Below, one piece after another: positions 61,739 through 64,000 of a stretch of DNA of 64,000 nt. How positions within the stretch are numbered: position 1 is the stretch's first letter; every line of letters begins with the position of its first letter. The stretch is taken from contig CM038704.1 in assembly GCA_021613375.1 (NCBI GenBank), positions 35,047,488-35,111,487 on the forward strand, given 5' to 3'. The position numbers and the translations under genes are program-made. This DNA is from Megaleporinus macrocephalus (lineage: Eukaryota; Chordata; Actinopteri; Characiformes; Anostomidae). The notes under the pieces are model-generated. The model had not been told where the DNA came from and did not search any database. It saw only the letters and a list, made by a program, of their open reading frames with translations.

Positions 61739-63713
61739 GTAAATATATATAATAGAACACTGAAAAGAGTGCTTTAGATGAACATAACAGCATCATTACA
61801 CCTGACAAGACAAGTCATTATACTTTTAGCCAAATGCTAAACAAATGTTTTAATCTTGACTGAAGGAAATGGTCTTGGTGGCTGTAATGCTTCAGCAGAT
61901 CAGTGAGAAAAACTTGGGCTTCACCATTAATGATTTTAAATGTCATATGCAAGAAATTGCAGTCACTGTGGAGGAGGCAGATGTAGTAGTGGAGTCTGTA
62001 GTAATATGCTCAGAGTTCAATGTCTACAGTGCATAATTGTGGAGGGTCAGCTATTATTACTGTGCTGAGGTAGTGCTGTGTGTACTCGGCTGTAATGAAA
62101 GACTGTTTTGCCCAGAGTTGTGGGTGTTTTCAGGGGTGTTTTGGGGGGGCAGCAGGTGTATCCACGAAAACACACACACATTGACTTGTAGGGTCCGGAA
62201 GACCAGTGGGTTGAAACTTCCTCCACTCTCTACTCTACCGGCCAAAAGGAACACATGGCAGGGAGTAGCGAGCGGCCAATACACACCCACCAGGGGACTG
62301 AGGGGATTGTTTTGATTGGCTGTAGGGTGCCTGGAGAGAGATATTAACTTATTATTGGCTCAGGTGAAGATGAACACCAAGTTTTTAAGATTAAGTTTGT
62401 GGTGGGGTTAAATAAACACTGCACAAAGATGAATGTACATTTACAGTAGAAATTCCTGTCATCTAGCAGATTCCTGCTAAAACTGGTGTGTTCTCAGAAA
62501 TGCAGGTCAAGCCTCTTGTCTCTCGCTCTTACCGTAATAACAGCTGTTATTTGCAATGCGTATCGAGGAAAGTGAACATGTTGGAGCGTACTCAGAACAG
62601 GAGTGAGAACCCTGTGATTTTCTGTGAAACCATGCTTGAACGTTTGAACGTTTTCATATGCTTGTGGTGAACAGTGCTGGTTTATTTGCCTTCATGTTCA
62701 GCTCAGGACATCAAAAAGCTTCAGAGGCTTTTAAATAAACTCTGCAGGGTCGACACAGGAACAACTTGCAGTTTTGAAGCCTGGTCACTCATTTCAGCCA
62801 GCCGATGGCAACATACTCTCTCTTAAACACTCTTTTTCTCTCACTTTCTCTGTTTTCATCATATACTAAAGTCAGCTGACAGTCGTTTTAACCACTTGAA
62901 GAGACCACCAGCAGGTCCAAACATCAATTTCTTGTACGTATTAGTTTCTTAGTCAGTACTGATTCTTACATATTAAAGCAAACTGTGATTAAAGCAAACC
63001 AAACCAGCAAGGCTTTTCAACCACATTTGCTTTTACTAAGGCCTGGCTTACTGACCTGTGCATCTAGGCATGTGAATGCTGCAGAGACACACTCACAATT
63101 TTGGCTGTCTCTATGTGTGTAAACAGCCACATGGGATCTGTAGTGGCCATATATCTGCGGGATGGGGAATCAGGTTCTGTACCTTCGTCTCCTCAATAAA
63201 TGCATATGTAAATCGGACCATGAGGGGCTCAAAGCACAATTTGTTTTTATGACAGTGATATAAAAGATAAATATATTTAGCAACTGTAGGGGGAGCCCAA
63301 GAGCCAAAAATATATAATATATAATGCTGCTTTAAAAGGTCATGCCGTTTTGAAGCTGTGTGGGTTTCAGTGATATCTTGGACGTTTCCATTTCTTCTGT
63401 GGCTTGTTGCTTTCAGAGCAGCGCTGAGATGATGTATTGGTTGTCCCAGCCCTTGAACTGCTCAGGAATGTGTGTTTATTTTGATGGACCACATTCCTGT
63501 CATTATCTTCTCGTTTGGCCATTAGTGGTGATATGAAACCAGTTGGTCAGTCTGGTCTTTAACCTTTTTTCTTTATAACCACATGTTCTGTTGTCTAACA
63601 GCAGTTTTTTTTATTTAGCTCTGAGAACATGTTGCTGCATGCTGCTGCTGATATATTTAAATCCTTTTTGGTTTCACAACGGTTGTGAGAACTATTTTGG
63701 TGTGTGTTCACAG
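61739..63713 (+). other. septin9: Intron of septin 9, 2.0 kb
   Basis: A segment at about 61850-62010 (ctgtaatgcttcagcagatc, caagaaattgcagtcactgt) resembles a degraded dispersed repeat of fish genomes that I cannot name. Nothing else stands out. Confidence 0.85.
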
Positions 63714-63809
63714 ATAAGGGAGGACTTGCGAGCCAATGAGATTGAAGTTTACCCTCAAAAGGAGTTTGATGAGGATGCAGAGGATAGAATGATCAATGAC
63801 AAAATCAGG
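63714..63809 (+). CDS. septin9: septin 9 exon: G-domain segment VYPQKEFDED, last exon in window
   Basis: The acceptor is gtgtgttcacag|AT at 63713/63714 and the donor AAAATCAGG|gtgagt at 63809/63810; phase 0 in and out, 32 codons. It encodes IREDLRANEIEVYPQKEFDE followed by DAEDRMINDKIR. Mammalian SEPT9 has I-T-A-D-L-L-S-N-G-I-D-VYPQKEFDED-S-EDR-L-VNEKFR at this place, so the central block is identical and the flanks diverge. The next exon (beginning near EMIPFAVVGSD) does not start before 64000. Confidence 0.95.
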
Positions 63810-64000
63810 GTGAGTTGATGTGAGAAATATTTTAGTATGTGTAATCCAACTTCACAAACTGCTACCATGCATCGAGTTGAACACACAGCTGCGCAGTCAC
63901 CATCGACAAACACTGGAAGTAAAACGGATCATACGGAAGAGCTCAGTCACTTTCAACATCTCATTGTCGTAGGACGCCACCTTCACGACAAGTCAGTTCA
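63810..64000 (+). other. septin9: Start of the next septin 9 intron, runs out of the window
   Basis: Begins gtgagttg. The next exon, expected to open near EMIPFAVVGSD, is not present up to 64000. Confidence 0.9.

Overview
The window looks like vertebrate nuclear DNA, most likely from a teleost fish. It is AT-rich and has long introns, abundant dinucleotide microsatellites, decayed Tc1/mariner transposons of the fish type and a fish-type LINE fragment. I recognised the transposon and septin similarities from memory and ran no search. The species and the teleost paralogue (septin9a or septin9b) cannot be decided here.

The only gene I can support is septin 9, on the + strand and incomplete at the 3' end. 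Its exons are at 15269-15536, 16723-17069, 51714-51896, 56246-56374, 56680-56761, 56897-57034, 61621-61738 and 63714-63809. They have consensus splice sites and mutually compatible phases. A short first coding exon at 8802-8850 is a good candidate for the N-terminus of one isoform. Together these nine exons give exactly 470 codons. They cover the basic, repeat-bearing N-terminal extension and most of the GTPase domain: P-loop GQSGLGKS, G3 DTPGFGD, G4 AKAD and the septin-specific segments. The last part of the G domain and the C-terminus lie beyond 64000.

Layout: 1-8801 is upstream sequence with a Tc1 relic, an (AT)n tract and a perfect hairpin. 8802-17069 holds the N-terminal exons. At 16931-18024 there is a nearly perfect 550/544 bp tandem duplication that copies the 3' part of the third exon with its 5' splice site. 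17070-51713 is one 34.6 kb intron containing a LINE relic, Tc1/mariner relics, large microsatellites and two candidate internal first exons (about 27.8-28.0 kb and 35.1-35.26 kb). Such exons would fit the alternative-promoter organisation known for septin 9. 51714-63809 holds the G-domain exons; their introns contain a hAT-like MITE with an 8-bp target-site duplication and a 27-bp minisatellite.

I found no operon, CRISPR array, tRNA, rRNA or new multi-gene system. The most interesting observations are the tandem duplication inside the septin 9 exon, the symmetric (phase 1-1) cryptic exon it could create, and the candidate alternative first exons with matching splice phase.
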